A stretch of DNA of 64,000 bases from positions 1,022,866-1,086,865 of the forward strand of contig NZ_POQS01000001.1 of assembly GCF_002885955.2 (NCBI RefSeq), given 5' to 3'. This document shows, piece after piece, positions 1-8,780 of the stretch. Each line of letters starts with the position of its first letter. The first letter of the stretch is position 1. The notes beneath the pieces were generated by a model, which ran no database searches, had not been told where the DNA came from, and worked only from the letters and a program-made list of their open reading frames with translations. A program made the translations under genes and the position numbers. This DNA comes from Achromobacter pulmonis. Its GTDB lineage: Bacteria > Pseudomonadota > Gammaproteobacteria > Burkholderiales > Burkholderiaceae_B.

Positions 1-1016
1 AGAACGACGGCAACAAGTACGAACCCATGATGACGCTGCGCCAGGGCCTGGTGCGCTCCAAGAACATGGTGTCGATCCGCATCCTGCAGGCCATCACGCC
101 GCAGTACGCGCAGGACTACCTGACCCGCTTCGGCTTCGACAAGGCGCGCTGGCCCGCCGTGCTGCCGCTGGCGCTGGGCGCCGGCGGCGCCACGCCGCTG
201 CAGGTGGTCAACGCCTACAGCGTGTTCGCCAACGGCGGCTACCGCGTCACGCCCTACCTGATCGACCGCGTCACCGACCGTTCCGGCAACGTGCTGATGC
301 AGGCCCAGCCCGTGGTCGCCGGCGACGAGCAGGCGCGCGCCATCGACCCGCGCACCGCCTGGGTGATGGACGACATCCTGCGCGACGTGACCGTCAGCGG
401 CACCGGCGCCCGCGCGCACCAGGTGCTCAAGCGCAACGACGTGGGCGGCAAGACCGGCACCACCAACGAGGCCGTGGACGTCTGGTTCTCCGGCTTCACG
501 CCCAAGCTGGCCACCACCGTCTGGATGGGCTTCGACCAGCCGCGCTCGCTGGGCACCAACGAATTCGGCAGCGGCCTGGCGCTGACCACCTGGCTGGACT
601 ACATGCAGCCGGCGCTCAAGGGCATGCCGGAAAGCAAGCCCGCGCCGCGGCCCGACGGGCTGCTGGTGGACAACGGCGAATACTATTTCTCGGAATTCCC
701 GCCGGGCCAGGCCGTGGCCTCGCTGGACCTGTCGTCCGGCGACGAGCTGACGGATTTCCTGAACAACCGCCGCTCCACCGATGGCGTGGACACCTCGGTC
801 AAGCCGCTGCCGCCTCCTCCGGCGCCGGGCGGCGGCGCCGACGCGCCGATCCAGATGCCGCAGGCCCTGCCCATCCCGGTGCCCCAGGCCCGCAGCGCGC
901 CGCCGGCCGGCGCGGCCTCCTTCCCGCCCATCCCGGTGCCGCGCGTCGACGCCGAGGCCCCGGCCCAGGCCGGCGCCGTCAGCGGCCCCGGCGCGCTGCC
1001 TGCGCGGCCGCTGTAA
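1..1016 (+). CDS. mrcA: Penicillin-binding protein 1A, C-terminal part (gene starts outside the window)
   Basis: Class A penicillin-binding proteins polymerise and cross-link peptidoglycan in the periplasm. Only the C-terminal part of the transpeptidase domain is present; the reading frame is open from base 3 and has no start here. The KTGTT motif that closes the penicillin-binding site is visible, preceded by TPLQVVNAYSVFANGG, typical of this family. The last 80 or so residues are a proline- and alanine-rich tail, common in PBP1A of this group and probably disordered. The ORF ends 18 bases before the stop of a convergent phosphatase gene. PBP1A is the best fit rather than PBP1B because of the tail and the motif spacing, but the glycosyltransferase half cannot be seen. 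Confidence 0.9.
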   Translation, partial: NDGNKYEPMMTLRQGLVRSKNMVSIRILQAITPQYAQDYLTRFGFDKARWPAVLPLALGAGGATPLQVVNAYSVFANGGYRVTPYLIDRVTDRSGNVLMQAQPVVAGDEQARAIDPRTAWVMDDILRDVTVSGTGARAHQVLKRNDVGGKTGTTNEAVDVWFSGFTPKLATTVWMGFDQPRSLGTNEFGSGLALTTWLDYMQPALKGMPESKPAPRPDGLLVDNGEYYFSEFPPGQAVASLDLSSGDELTDFLNNRRSTDGVDTSVKPLPPPPAPGGGADAPIQMPQALPIPVPQARSAPPAGAASFPPIPVPRVDAEAPAQAGAVSGPGALPARPL

Positions 1017-1034
1017 TCGCCGCGCCGCGCGGGA

Positions 1035-1745
1035 TCAGAGCTCCGTCACCACGTCGCGCGGCCAGGCCTGCAGCGACTCCAGCTCCAGGAAAGTGAAGTA
1101 GCCCGAGCGCCAGCCCTCGGTGTCGATGTGGTAGACATTGCCCAGCGCCAGCGGCGCGGCGACCGGGGTGTGGCCCGCCACCACCGCGCGCACGCCCTGG
1201 ATGCCGCTGCGGTTCATCTGGCGCAGCCGCTCGCGCGACCATTGACAGGTCTCGGCGGTGCGCCGGTAGCGGTCCTGCAGCGCCGACTCCAGCCGCGGCC
1301 AGAACAGCACCGGGCAATCGGCGTGCAGCAGGCCCACCGTGCCGGCCTCGGTCTCGACCTCGATGGCGATCGGCAGCCGCTCGAACGCCTCGGCAAAAGC
1401 CTCCTGCCGCTCGCGCGGCAGATCCAGGAACCAGCCGCCGCCGTATTCCCGCCAGTTCTTCACATCCACCCGCCCCGTGCGCACGTGGCGGATGGCGTAG
1501 TCCTCGTGATTGCCCTGCACCGCATAGAACCAGGGCCGCGCCAGCCAGTCCAGCACCGCCTCGTTTTCCGGGCCGCGATCCACCAGGTCGCCCACCGAGA
1601 ACAGCCGGTCCCGGGACGGCTCGAAACCCAGCTCGCCCAGGCTGTCCTCCAGGCGCGAAAAATGCCCGTGCAGATCGCCCACCGCGAAATCGCGGCCCTG
1701 CGTATTGCGCGGAACTTTGAGAAAACGCTGCTCCATGGCCTGCAA
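1035..1745 (-). CDS. Metallophosphoesterase of the PphA/ApaH type
   Basis: This is a 236-residue protein of the calcineurin-like phosphoesterase superfamily. It carries the three metal-binding signatures in order: GDLHGH near residue 23, GDLVDRGP near residue 51 and GNHE near residue 78. They bind the two-metal centre that hydrolyses phosphoesters. Length and motif spacing resemble bacterial Ser/Thr protein phosphatases (PphA/PrpA) and short ApaH-like proteins; the substrate cannot be decided from sequence. A second Met three codons in is an alternative start. It is convergent with the PBP1A gene and divergent from the PepSY gene. Confidence 0.8.
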   Translation of the reverse strand: MQAMEQRFLKVPRNTQGRDFAVGDLHGHFSRLEDSLGELGFEPSRDRLFSVGDLVDRGPENEAVLDWLARPWFYAVQGNHEDYAIRHVRTGRVDVKNWREYGGGWFLDLPRERQEAFAEAFERLPIAIEVETEAGTVGLLHADCPVLFWPRLESALQDRYRRTAETCQWSRERLRQMNRSGIQGVRAVVAGHTPVAAPLALGNVYHIDTEGWRSGYFTFLELESLQAWPRDVVTEL

Positions 1746-1950
1746 ACCACCACTTTATCGATACACGACCTTTCCTTTTTAACCCGCTTTGGCGCGGCCC
1801 CCGCGCACAGTTCTTATCCGGCCCTGAAAAAATAGATGACGCGAATCAGTCTTATTCGTGATAACTTTGCATGTTTCTTACCCAGGGCTTAATCCGCCCT
1901 CCGGAAACCGCTCCCGCACCGCTTTGACTGCGCTGCCCGCGCCTCACACC

Positions 1951-3126
1951 ATGACAGCCGCGTCCACCATCAAAACCTGGTATCTGGTCCATAAGTGGAC
2001 CAGCCTGGTCTGCACGATCTTCCTGCTCATCATCTGCCTGACCGGCCTGCCGCTGGTGTTCCATCACGAGATCGAGCACTGGCTGGACGACGCCAAGCCG
2101 CTGTCGGACGTGCCGGCCTCCACCCCGCCGGCCAGCCTGGACAAGCTGGTCGGCGCCGCCCGCGCCATGTACCCGGGCGAAGTCGTGGACTACGTCTACG
2201 TCGACCCCGACGAACCCCAGGTCTACGTCGGCATGGCCAAGAAGCCCGGCGACGCCCTGGTGTCGGGCCATGCCGTGCGCATGGACGGGCGCACCGGCGA
2301 CGTGCTGCTGGACGGCCCGCCGTACGTGGACGATCGCTTCACCTTCATGAACATCATGCTGGCCCTGCACGTGGACCTGTTCGCGGGGCTGGCCGGCGAA
2401 CTGTTCCTGGGTTTCATGGGCCTGCTTTTCTGCGTGGCCATCGTCTCCGGCGTGGTGCTCTACGGCCCCTTCATGAAAAAGCTGGAGTTCGGCACGGTCC
2501 GCGCCGCCCGCTCCACCCGCCTGAAGTGGCTGGACCTGCACAACCTGCTCGGCATCGTGACGCTGGTCTGGGCCTTCGTGGTGGGCGTGACGGGCGTGAT
2601 CAACGAACTGTCCACGCCGCTCTTCCGGCTATGGCAGTCCACCGAATTGCCGCGCATCCTGGAGCCCTACAAGGGCGCGGGCGTGCCCACCGAGCTGGCC
2701 TCGGTCCAGGGCGCCGCCGACACCGCGCTCAAGGCCGTGCCGGGCACCGTCGCCGGTTTCATCGCCTTCCCCGGCAACGCCTTCGGCAGCCCGCACCACT
2801 ACATCGTCTGGATGCGCGGCGACACGCCGCTGACCTCGCGCCTGAACACGCCGGTGCTGGTCGACGGCCGCAGCGGCGAGCTCACCACCGTGGCCCGCAT
2901 GCCCTGGTACCTGACCGCGCTGGAGCTGTCGCGCCCGCTGCACTTCGGCGACTACGCCGGCCTGCCGCTGAAGATCATCTGGGCGCTGCTGGACGTCATC
3001 ACCATCATCGTACTGGCCAGCGGCCTCTACCTCTGGCTGGCGCGCCGCCGCGCCACCGAAGCCCGCATCGCCGAACTCGTGCGCAAGCACCAGGCGGCCG
3101 CCCAACCTCAACGGAATCCCGCATGA
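1951..3126 (+). CDS. PepSY-associated transmembrane protein (PiuB-like)
   Basis: This is an inner-membrane protein of about 391 residues. A first membrane helix (VCTIFLLIICLTGLPLVF) follows the short N-terminus. A periplasmic stretch, helices around residues 160-185 and 210-235, a second periplasmic loop and a final helix near residue 360 follow. This is the layout of PepSY-TM proteins, often linked to iron-siderophore uptake or reductive iron release. The start at 1951 (MTAASTIKTWYLVHKW) places the first helix normally; a GTG at 1858 in the same frame would add 31 residues unlike the family. It overlaps the next small membrane gene by four bases, so the two are probably co-translated. Function in this organism is inferred only. 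Confidence 0.8.
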   Translation: MTAASTIKTWYLVHKWTSLVCTIFLLIICLTGLPLVFHHEIEHWLDDAKPLSDVPASTPPASLDKLVGAARAMYPGEVVDYVYVDPDEPQVYVGMAKKPGDALVSGHAVRMDGRTGDVLLDGPPYVDDRFTFMNIMLALHVDLFAGLAGELFLGFMGLLFCVAIVSGVVLYGPFMKKLEFGTVRAARSTRLKWLDLHNLLGIVTLVWAFVVGVTGVINELSTPLFRLWQSTELPRILEPYKGAGVPTELASVQGAADTALKAVPGTVAGFIAFPGNAFGSPHHYIVWMRGDTPLTSRLNTPVLVDGRSGELTTVARMPWYLTALELSRPLHFGDYAGLPLKIIWALLDVITIIVLASGLYLWLARRRATEARIAELVRKHQAAAQPQRNPA

Positions 3127-3305
3127 CCAAGACGACCCGCGGTTTCATGTTCGTCTGGGGCGCGCCCATCGTCCTGGGCCTGCTCAGCGTATTCGGCCTG
3201 CTCGCCGCGCTGCTGGGCACCGGCGGCTGGCACTGGGCTTCCTGGGTCGCCCTGTCCATCCTGCTGGCGGTGATCGTGCGCTATTGGGCGTTTCCGGCGA
3301 CGTAA
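3123..3305 (+). CDS. Small membrane protein, 60 residues
   Basis: The start codon overlaps the stop of the PepSY gene (ATGA), which argues for translational coupling. The product has two hydrophobic segments, about residues 9-31 and 37-54, and a short charged N-terminus (MTKTTRGF). Small two-helix proteins of this sort are common partners of PepSY-TM proteins in Burkholderiales. No catalytic motif is present and I do not assign a function. The stop lies four bases before the stop of the convergent reductase gene. Confidence 0.75.
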   Translation: MTKTTRGFMFVWGAPIVLGLLSVFGLLAALLGTGGWHWASWVALSILLAVIVRYWAFPAT

Positions 3306-3309
3306 CGGC

Positions 3310-4149
3310 CTACGACCCGCCCGTCCACGCGAACGTTTCCGGGTCCGGCCCCAGGCGCTCGCCGTCGGGGATCGCGTCGATGGCGGCCATGTCGGCCGCC
3401 GACAGCTCGAAATCGAACACGTCGATGTTCTCCCGGATGCGCGCCGGCGTGACCGACTTCGGGATCACCAGCAGGCCGTGCTGCAAATGCCAGCGCAGCG
3501 TCACCTGCGCGGGGGATTTGCCGTATTTGCGCGCCAGGTCCACGATGGCCTTTTCCTTGGCCACGCCGCCCTGGGACAGCGGACTCCACGACTGCGTCGC
3601 GATGCCGTGCCGGGCATGGAACTCGCGCAGCGCGCGCTGGGCGAAGCCGGGATGCAGTTCGATCTGATTCACCGCGGGCGCGACGCCGGAGTCATCCATC
3701 AGCCGCTGCAGGTTGGCCTGGGTGAAATTGGAAACGCCGATCGCGCGCGCCAGTCCGTCGCGCTGCATCTCGATCATGGCGCGCCAGGCTTCCAGGTATT
3801 TGTCGCTGCCGGCCACCGGCCAATGGATCAGGTACAGGTCCACATAGGCCAGGCCCAGCTTCTGCAGGCTTTCGTCCATGGCCTTGCGGGCGTCGTCGTA
3901 TCCATGCCGGTCGTTCCAGAGTTTGGTGGTGATGAACAGATCCTTGCGGGCCACGCCCGCGGCGCGCAGGCCCGCGCCCACGCCGGCCTCATTGCCGTAG
4001 ATCGCCGCGGTGTCCACCAGGCGGTAGCCCGCCGCCAGCGCCGTCTTGACGCTGTCGGCGGCCTGCCCGTCCGGCACCTGCCAGACGCCCAGGCCCAGCT
4101 GCGGAATCCTGCCGCCGCCGTTCAATTCCACTACGGGTACGTTCGCCAT
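3310..4149 (-). CDS. Aldo/keto reductase (DkgA-type, AKR5-like)
   Basis: This 279-residue NADPH-dependent oxidoreductase has the (beta/alpha)8 AKR fold. The catalytic tetrad is visible: D46 and Y51 in VDTAAIYGNE, K76 in TTKLW and H109 in LIHWP. The C-terminal IPKSVTPARI segment is the usual coenzyme-phosphate site. The family includes 2,5-diketo-D-gluconate and methylglyoxal reductases; the physiological substrate is unknown. The start at 4149 (MANVPVVELN) is supported by a strong GGAGGG sequence just upstream; the frame stays open further upstream but without family resemblance. It is divergent from the ABC exporter gene. Confidence 0.88.
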   Translation of the reverse strand: MANVPVVELNGGGRIPQLGLGVWQVPDGQAADSVKTALAAGYRLVDTAAIYGNEAGVGAGLRAAGVARKDLFITTKLWNDRHGYDDARKAMDESLQKLGLAYVDLYLIHWPVAGSDKYLEAWRAMIEMQRDGLARAIGVSNFTQANLQRLMDDSGVAPAVNQIELHPGFAQRALREFHARHGIATQSWSPLSQGGVAKEKAIVDLARKYGKSPAQVTLRWHLQHGLLVIPKSVTPARIRENIDVFDFELSAADMAAIDAIPDGERLGPDPETFAWTGGS

Positions 4150-4298
4150 AAAACCCTCCGTAACTAGCAATCGACTCTCGATGATACCCCCAGGGCCGGC
4201 AAGCCCCTGCCGGGCGGGATGGCCGCGGGTGCCCGATAATGCCGGTGTCCCGGCGCGCCGCGAGCGCGGCCGGCCCTGCTCACCACCCTGCTCCCTCC

Positions 4299-6092
4299 AT
4301 GCCCGCTCCCGACACGCGGCCCGCGCGCCGCGGCAATCTGCACACATTGCGCACGCTGTTTCCCTACCTGTGGCCGCCCGGCCAGCCTGGCCTGAAGGCC
4401 CGCGTGGTGGCGGCCCTGCTGTGCCTGTTCGCCGCCAAGGCGGCCACCGTCTACGTGCCGCTGCTGTACAAGCAGGCGGTCGACCAGCTGGGCCAGGGCG
4501 CGCCGGGCACGGTGGCGGTGCCGGTGGGGCTGATCCTGGCCTACGGCTCGGCGCGCGTGCTGTCGCTGCTGTTCTCCGAACTGCGCGACGCCATATTCGC
4601 GCGCGTCGGCCAGCACGCCATCCACGCGGTGGGGCTGCGGATCTTCCAGCATCTGCACGCATTGGCGCTGCGCTTTCACCTGGCGCGCCAGACCGGCGGC
4701 CTGAACCGCGCCATCGAGCGCGGCACCAAAGGCATCCAGACGCTGCTGTCGTTCCTGCTCTTCAACATCCTGCCGACCTTCTTCGAAATCGGGCTGGTCT
4801 GTATCGTGCTGTGGAAGATGTTCGACGCCTGGCTGGCGCTGGCCACCGGCGCCACCGTCCTGCTGTATATCGGCTACACGCTGGCCGTGACCGAGTGGCG
4901 CACCAAGTTCCGCCGCCAGATGAACGAAACCGATTCGGAGGCCAACACCAAGGCCATCGAAAGCCTGCTGAACTACGAAACGGTCAAGTACTTCGGCAAC
5001 GAGGAGCACGAAGCCCGCCGCTACGACGCCTCGCTCACGCGCTACGAACGCGCCGCCGTGCGCAGCCAGGTCAGCCTGTCCATCCTCAACATCGGCCAGG
5101 CCGCCATCATCTCGGCCGGCCTGACACTGGTGATGTGGATGGCCGCCAGCGGCATCGCCGACGGCCGCTACACGCTGGGCGATTTCGTGCTGGTCAACAC
5201 CTACCTGCTGCAGCTGTATTCGCCGCTCAGCTTCTTCGGCTTCATCTACCGCGAGATCAAGCAGGCGATCGTGGACATGGAACGCATGTTCGAGCTGCTG
5301 GGGCAGGACCGCGAAATCGCCGACCGTCCCGGCGCCCGGCCGCTGCGCGTGACCGGCGGCGAAGTCGAACTGCGCGACGTGCGCTTCGGCTACGACGCGC
5401 GCAGGCCCATCCTCAAGGGCGTGAGCTTCACCATTTCCGCCGGCAAGACGGTGGCCGTCGTCGGCACCTCGGGCGCGGGCAAATCCACCATCGCGCGCCT
5501 GCTGTTCCGCTTCTACGACGCCGACGGCGGCGCGATCCTGGTCGACGGCCAGGACGTGCGCGAGGTGACCCAGGCCAGCCTGCGCGCGGCCATCGGCGTG
5601 GTGCCGCAGGACACCGTGCTGTTCAACGACACCATCCGCTACAACATCGGCTACGGCCGCCCGGGCGCCAGCGACGCCGAGATCGAGGCGGCCGCGCGCC
5701 TGGCGCACATCCACGACCTGATCATGGCCATGCCCGACGGCTACGGCACCCTGGTCGGCGAACGCGGCCTGAAGCTGTCGGGCGGCGAAAAGCAGCGCGT
5801 GGCCATCGCCCGCACCCTGCTGAAGAACCCCGCCATCTTCCTGTTCGACGAGGCCACCAGCGCGCTCGACACCCACACGGAACGCGAGATCCAGGCCAAT
5901 CTGCGCGAAGTCAGCCAGGGCCGCAGCACCCTGATCATCGCCCACCGCCTGTCCACCGTGGCCGACGCCGACGAGATCATCGTGCTGGCCGACGGCCGCA
6001 TCGTCGAGCGCGGCCGCCATCCGGCGCTGCTGGCGCAGGGCGGCGTCTACGCCGGCATGTGGGCCCGCCAGCAGGAAGGCCGCGCCGATTGA
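4299..6092 (+). CDS. ABC transporter of the Atm1/HMT type (fused permease and ATPase)
   Basis: This half-transporter of about 597 residues has five to six membrane helices in the first 310 residues and an ATPase domain after residue 350. The Walker A motif GTSGAGKST, the signature LSGGEKQR, the Walker B IFLFDEATSALD and the H-loop IIAHRLST are all present. The stretch NYETVKYFGNEEHEARRYD in the permease half is the hallmark of the Atm1/HMT1 subgroup, which exports glutathione-linked sulfur or metal species. A Met at 4239 would add 20 residues; 4299 (MPAPDTRPARRG) fits the family better. It probably acts as a homodimer. The Rieske gene follows 52 bases downstream on the same strand. Confidence 0.88.
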   Translation: MPAPDTRPARRGNLHTLRTLFPYLWPPGQPGLKARVVAALLCLFAAKAATVYVPLLYKQAVDQLGQGAPGTVAVPVGLILAYGSARVLSLLFSELRDAIFARVGQHAIHAVGLRIFQHLHALALRFHLARQTGGLNRAIERGTKGIQTLLSFLLFNILPTFFEIGLVCIVLWKMFDAWLALATGATVLLYIGYTLAVTEWRTKFRRQMNETDSEANTKAIESLLNYETVKYFGNEEHEARRYDASLTRYERAAVRSQVSLSILNIGQAAIISAGLTLVMWMAASGIADGRYTLGDFVLVNTYLLQLYSPLSFFGFIYREIKQAIVDMERMFELLGQDREIADRPGARPLRVTGGEVELRDVRFGYDARRPILKGVSFTISAGKTVAVVGTSGAGKSTIARLLFRFYDADGGAILVDGQDVREVTQASLRAAIGVVPQDTVLFNDTIRYNIGYGRPGASDAEIEAAARLAHIHDLIMAMPDGYGTLVGERGLKLSGGEKQRVAIARTLLKNPAIFLFDEATSALDTHTEREIQANLREVSQGRSTLIIAHRLSTVADADEIIVLADGRIVERGRHPALLAQGGVYAGMWARQQEGRAD

Positions 6093-6144
6093 CAAGCCCG
6101 GCCGCTTGCCCGACTATCGCACCCTTTGATCGCCAGGCCCCGCC

Positions 6145-6534
6145 ATGCAGGACTCCACCGCCGCCCCCGCCATCCGCGTCTGCGCCGCCGCCGACCTCGT
6201 CAACGGCGGCCTGGGCGTGAAAGTCCCCGTCTCCGACGGCGCCGGACGCACCACCGCGTTCTTCGTGCGCTACCAGGACCGCGTGCATGGCTACCTGAAC
6301 CGCTGCGCCCACGTGGGCGTGGAGCTGGACTGGGAGGGCAGCTTCTTCACCCGCGCCGGCGACCTGCTGATGTGCGCGCGCCACGGCGCGACCTACCAGC
6401 CCGACACCGGCCTGTGCGTGGGCGGCCCCTGTAAAAACGGCCGCCTGACCGCGCTGTCGGTCGAGGAACGCGACGGCGCCGTCTACTGGCGTCCCGCCGG
6501 CAAGATCCGGCCGCTGGACGACGCCTCCGCCTGA
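6145..6534 (+). CDS. Small Rieske [2Fe-2S] protein
   Basis: This 129-residue protein is essentially one Rieske domain. The two cluster-binding motifs are CAHVG near residue 53 and CARHGATY near residue 77. Such stand-alone proteins usually serve as ferredoxin-like electron carriers or nitrite-reductase-small-subunit homologues. The GGPCKNGRL loop after the second motif is typical. The redox partner is not evident from the neighbours. The last 52 bases overlap, on opposite strands, the 3' end of the transporter gene that follows. Confidence 0.82.
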   Translation: MQDSTAAPAIRVCAAADLVNGGLGVKVPVSDGAGRTTAFFVRYQDRVHGYLNRCAHVGVELDWEGSFFTRAGDLLMCARHGATYQPDTGLCVGGPCKNGRLTALSVEERDGAVYWRPAGKIRPLDDASA

Positions 6535-7493
6535 GGCGCTTGCGGCCGTTCGGCATAGCGGCGCGCCAGCACCGCGCAGACCATCAGCTGCATCTGGTGG
6601 AAGATCATCAGCGGCAGCACCACCACGCCCATCTGCGCCGTGCCGAACAGCACCGTGGCCAGCGGAATGCCCGAGGCCAGCGATTTCTTGGAACCGCAGA
6701 ACACCAGGGTGATCTCGTTCTCCTTGGACAGCCCCAGCCTGCGCGCGCCCCAGGTCGTGATCAGCAGCACCGAACCGAGCAGCACGGCGTTGACCAGCAC
6801 CATCGCCGCCATGTCGATGGCGGGAAACGTATGCCAGATGCCCTGCGCCACGGCCTCGCTGAACGCTGTGTAGACCGCCAGCAGGATCGAACTGCGGTCC
6901 ACCTTGGCCAGCTTGCTGTTGTTGCGCTGCGCCCACGCGCCTATCCAGGGCCGCAGCAGGCTGCCGGCCGCGAACGGCGCCAGCAGCTGCAGCAGGATGC
7001 GGCCGGCGTCGGCCAGGCCGTGGCCCCCGCCCTGGCGGTGCAGCAGCAGCGCCACCAGCAGCGGCGTCAGCACGGTGCCCAGCAGGTTCGACGCCGTGGC
7101 CGCGCAGATCGCGCCCGGGATATTGCCGCGCGCCATCGAAGTCAGCGCGATCGAAGACTGCACGGTCGAGGACAGCGTGCACACGAACAGCACGCCCAAC
7201 CAGAGCGACGGCGTCAGCAGGCCGGGAAACAGCGCGCGCAGGGCCAGCCCCAGCGCCGGAAACAGCAGGAAGGTGCAGGCCAGGATCAGCGCGTGCAGCC
7301 GCAGGTCCTTCACGCCCGCCACGATGGCCTGCGTCGACAGGCGCGCGCCATGCAGGAAGAACAGCAGCGCGATCGCCACGTTGCTGGCCACCAGCATGAA
7401 GGACGCGCCCCGGCCCGTGGCCGGGAATACGCTGGCCAGGACCACGGTGGCGATCAGGATGAGCGTGAACGAATCGGGAAGAAAGCGGCGCAT
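6483..7493 (-). CDS. Bile acid:sodium symporter-like transporter (SBF-like, YfeH type)
   Basis: This is a 336-residue inner-membrane protein with about ten hydrophobic segments. It belongs to the SBF-like branch of the BASS superfamily: RFLPDSFTLILIATVVLA at the start and LVFCGSKKSLASGIPLA near residue 250 are family landmarks. The solute is unknown; relatives include YfeH and plant organic-anion carriers. Its 3' end runs into the Rieske gene on the other strand. A LysR gene is divergent from it with 94 bases between, the usual arrangement for a regulator and its target. Confidence 0.82.
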   Translation of the reverse strand: MRRFLPDSFTLILIATVVLASVFPATGRGASFMLVASNVAIALLFFLHGARLSTQAIVAGVKDLRLHALILACTFLLFPALGLALRALFPGLLTPSLWLGVLFVCTLSSTVQSSIALTSMARGNIPGAICAATASNLLGTVLTPLLVALLLHRQGGGHGLADAGRILLQLLAPFAAGSLLRPWIGAWAQRNNSKLAKVDRSSILLAVYTAFSEAVAQGIWHTFPAIDMAAMVLVNAVLLGSVLLITTWGARRLGLSKENEITLVFCGSKKSLASGIPLATVLFGTAQMGVVVLPLMIFHQMQLMVCAVLARRYAERPQAPQAEASSSGRILPAGRQ

Positions 7494-7587
7494 GGCAGGG
7501 AATTCCGTGATGATCGGAGCCCACTATAGGCGCGCCTCTTGTCATCGTGAAGCCCGCTAGGTACTGTAGCTGCTATCGGTAATTCCT

Positions 7588-8439
7588 ATGACCGCCATGC
7601 TCAACCCCCTGTGGCTCAACACCTTCGTCGCCGCGGCCGCCGCCCCCAGCTTCTCCGAAGCGGCGCGCCGGCTGGGCCTGGCCCAGCCCACCGTGAGCGA
7701 GCACATCCGCCAGCTGGAGCTGGCGCTCAAGCGCCGCCTGTTCCTGCGCGACACGCACTCGCTCGCGCTCACCAGCGACGGCCGCAGCCTGCTGGTGCAT
7801 GCCGAGATCATCCTCGACGCGCACGAGCGCGCCGAACGCCTGTTCGACGCGCCGCGCCTGCGCGGCCGCGTGCGCCTGGGCACCTCGGACGACCTGGCCA
7901 TGGGCCCGCTGCCCGACGTGCTGGCCGCCTTCCGCCTGGCCCACCCCGAGGTCGAACTGGACCTGACCATAGGCGTCACCAGCGAGCTCTACAAGCTGCT
8001 GGACGACAACGGGCTGGACGTCATGATAGGCAAGCGCCGCCGCGGCGACCGCCGCGGCCAGACCCTGCACAAGGAAGCGCTGCTGTGGCAGGCGCGCGAG
8101 GGCCTGCGCTTCGCGGCCGACCAGCCGCTGCCGCTGATCCTGCTGCGCGAGCCCAGCGTCACGCGCGGGCTGGCGCTGGACGCGCTGGCGCGCGCCGGGC
8201 GCAGTTGGCAGATCGTGTGCACCAGCACCAGCTACGCCGGCTGCCAGGCGGCCGCGCGGGCGGGCCTGGGCATTACCGTGCAGCCCTCGCACCTGGCCAC
8301 CGCCGGACTGGCCGCGCCCGCGGCGGCGGCGCAATTGCCTGCGCTGCCCCAAGTGGAATTCATCGTGATTTCGGCGCCCGCGCCCAACCGGCCCACGCGC
8401 GCCCTGACCGACATCCTGATGCGCAGCACGCTGACCTGA
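7588..8439 (+). CDS. LysR-family transcriptional regulator
   Basis: This is a 283-residue regulator. The N-terminal winged helix-turn-helix is clear (SFSEAARRLGLAQPTVSEHIRQLE, residues about 17-40), followed by a periplasmic-binding-like effector domain from about residue 90. It lies back to back with the SBF-like transporter gene, so control of that transporter is likely; this is inferred from arrangement. LysR proteins usually also repress their own gene from the shared intergenic space. Confidence 0.88.
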   Translation: MTAMLNPLWLNTFVAAAAAPSFSEAARRLGLAQPTVSEHIRQLELALKRRLFLRDTHSLALTSDGRSLLVHAEIILDAHERAERLFDAPRLRGRVRLGTSDDLAMGPLPDVLAAFRLAHPEVELDLTIGVTSELYKLLDDNGLDVMIGKRRRGDRRGQTLHKEALLWQAREGLRFAADQPLPLILLREPSVTRGLALDALARAGRSWQIVCTSTSYAGCQAAARAGLGITVQPSHLATAGLAAPAAAAQLPALPQVEFIVISAPAPNRPTRALTDILMRSTLT

Positions 8440-8450
8440 GGCGCCGCAGA

Positions 8451-8720
8451 TTATCCGGGCAGGTGGTCGGGCACGCCGTCGGCGTCCACGTGCGCCACCC
8501 GGTCCAGCGCGTTGCGCGCGGCCGACATGGCTTCCACCGTGCTGCGGAAACGCCGGCTGGCGTAGATTTCGAACGCCAGGTTCTCCGGCTCGGCGTCCTC
8601 GTCGCCGTCCTGCGCGCGGTCCAGCCGCCGCGTTTCCAGAAAGGCGCGCGGCGGCGTGCGGCCCTCGGGCTGGGTCGCATACGCGACCACCGAGTAACCG
8701 TTGATGATCTTCTCAGCCAT
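8451..8720 (-). CDS. Hypothetical protein, 89 residues
   Basis: This is an acidic small protein with a strand-like N-terminus (MAEKIINGYSVVAYATQPEG) and a helix-like C-terminal half (FRSTVEAMSAARNALDRV). It has no signal peptide, membrane segment or metal motif. It lies 12 bases from the convergent LysR gene and downstream of the N-formylglutamate amidohydrolase on the same strand. I do not recognise the family. Confidence 0.6.
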   Translation of the reverse strand: MAEKIINGYSVVAYATQPEGRTPPRAFLETRRLDRAQDGDEDAEPENLAFEIYASRRFRSTVEAMSAARNALDRVAHVDADGVPDHLPG

Positions 8721-8780
8721 GGCGGCTCCGTATGGCCGCGGCGCGGCCCCTGTTCAGGCTACGGCCCGCCGCCGCCAAAC

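Noticed and set aside
1830..1875. A Fur-like palindrome before the PepSY gene (GCGAAT...ATTCGTG)
   Set aside because: The match to the Fur consensus is poor and the palindrome is imperfect; not strong enough to report as a site.
4164..6095. A 643-codon frame on the minus strand opposite the ABC exporter
   Set aside because: It is antisense to a gene with all ABC motifs, and its composition is of shadow type.
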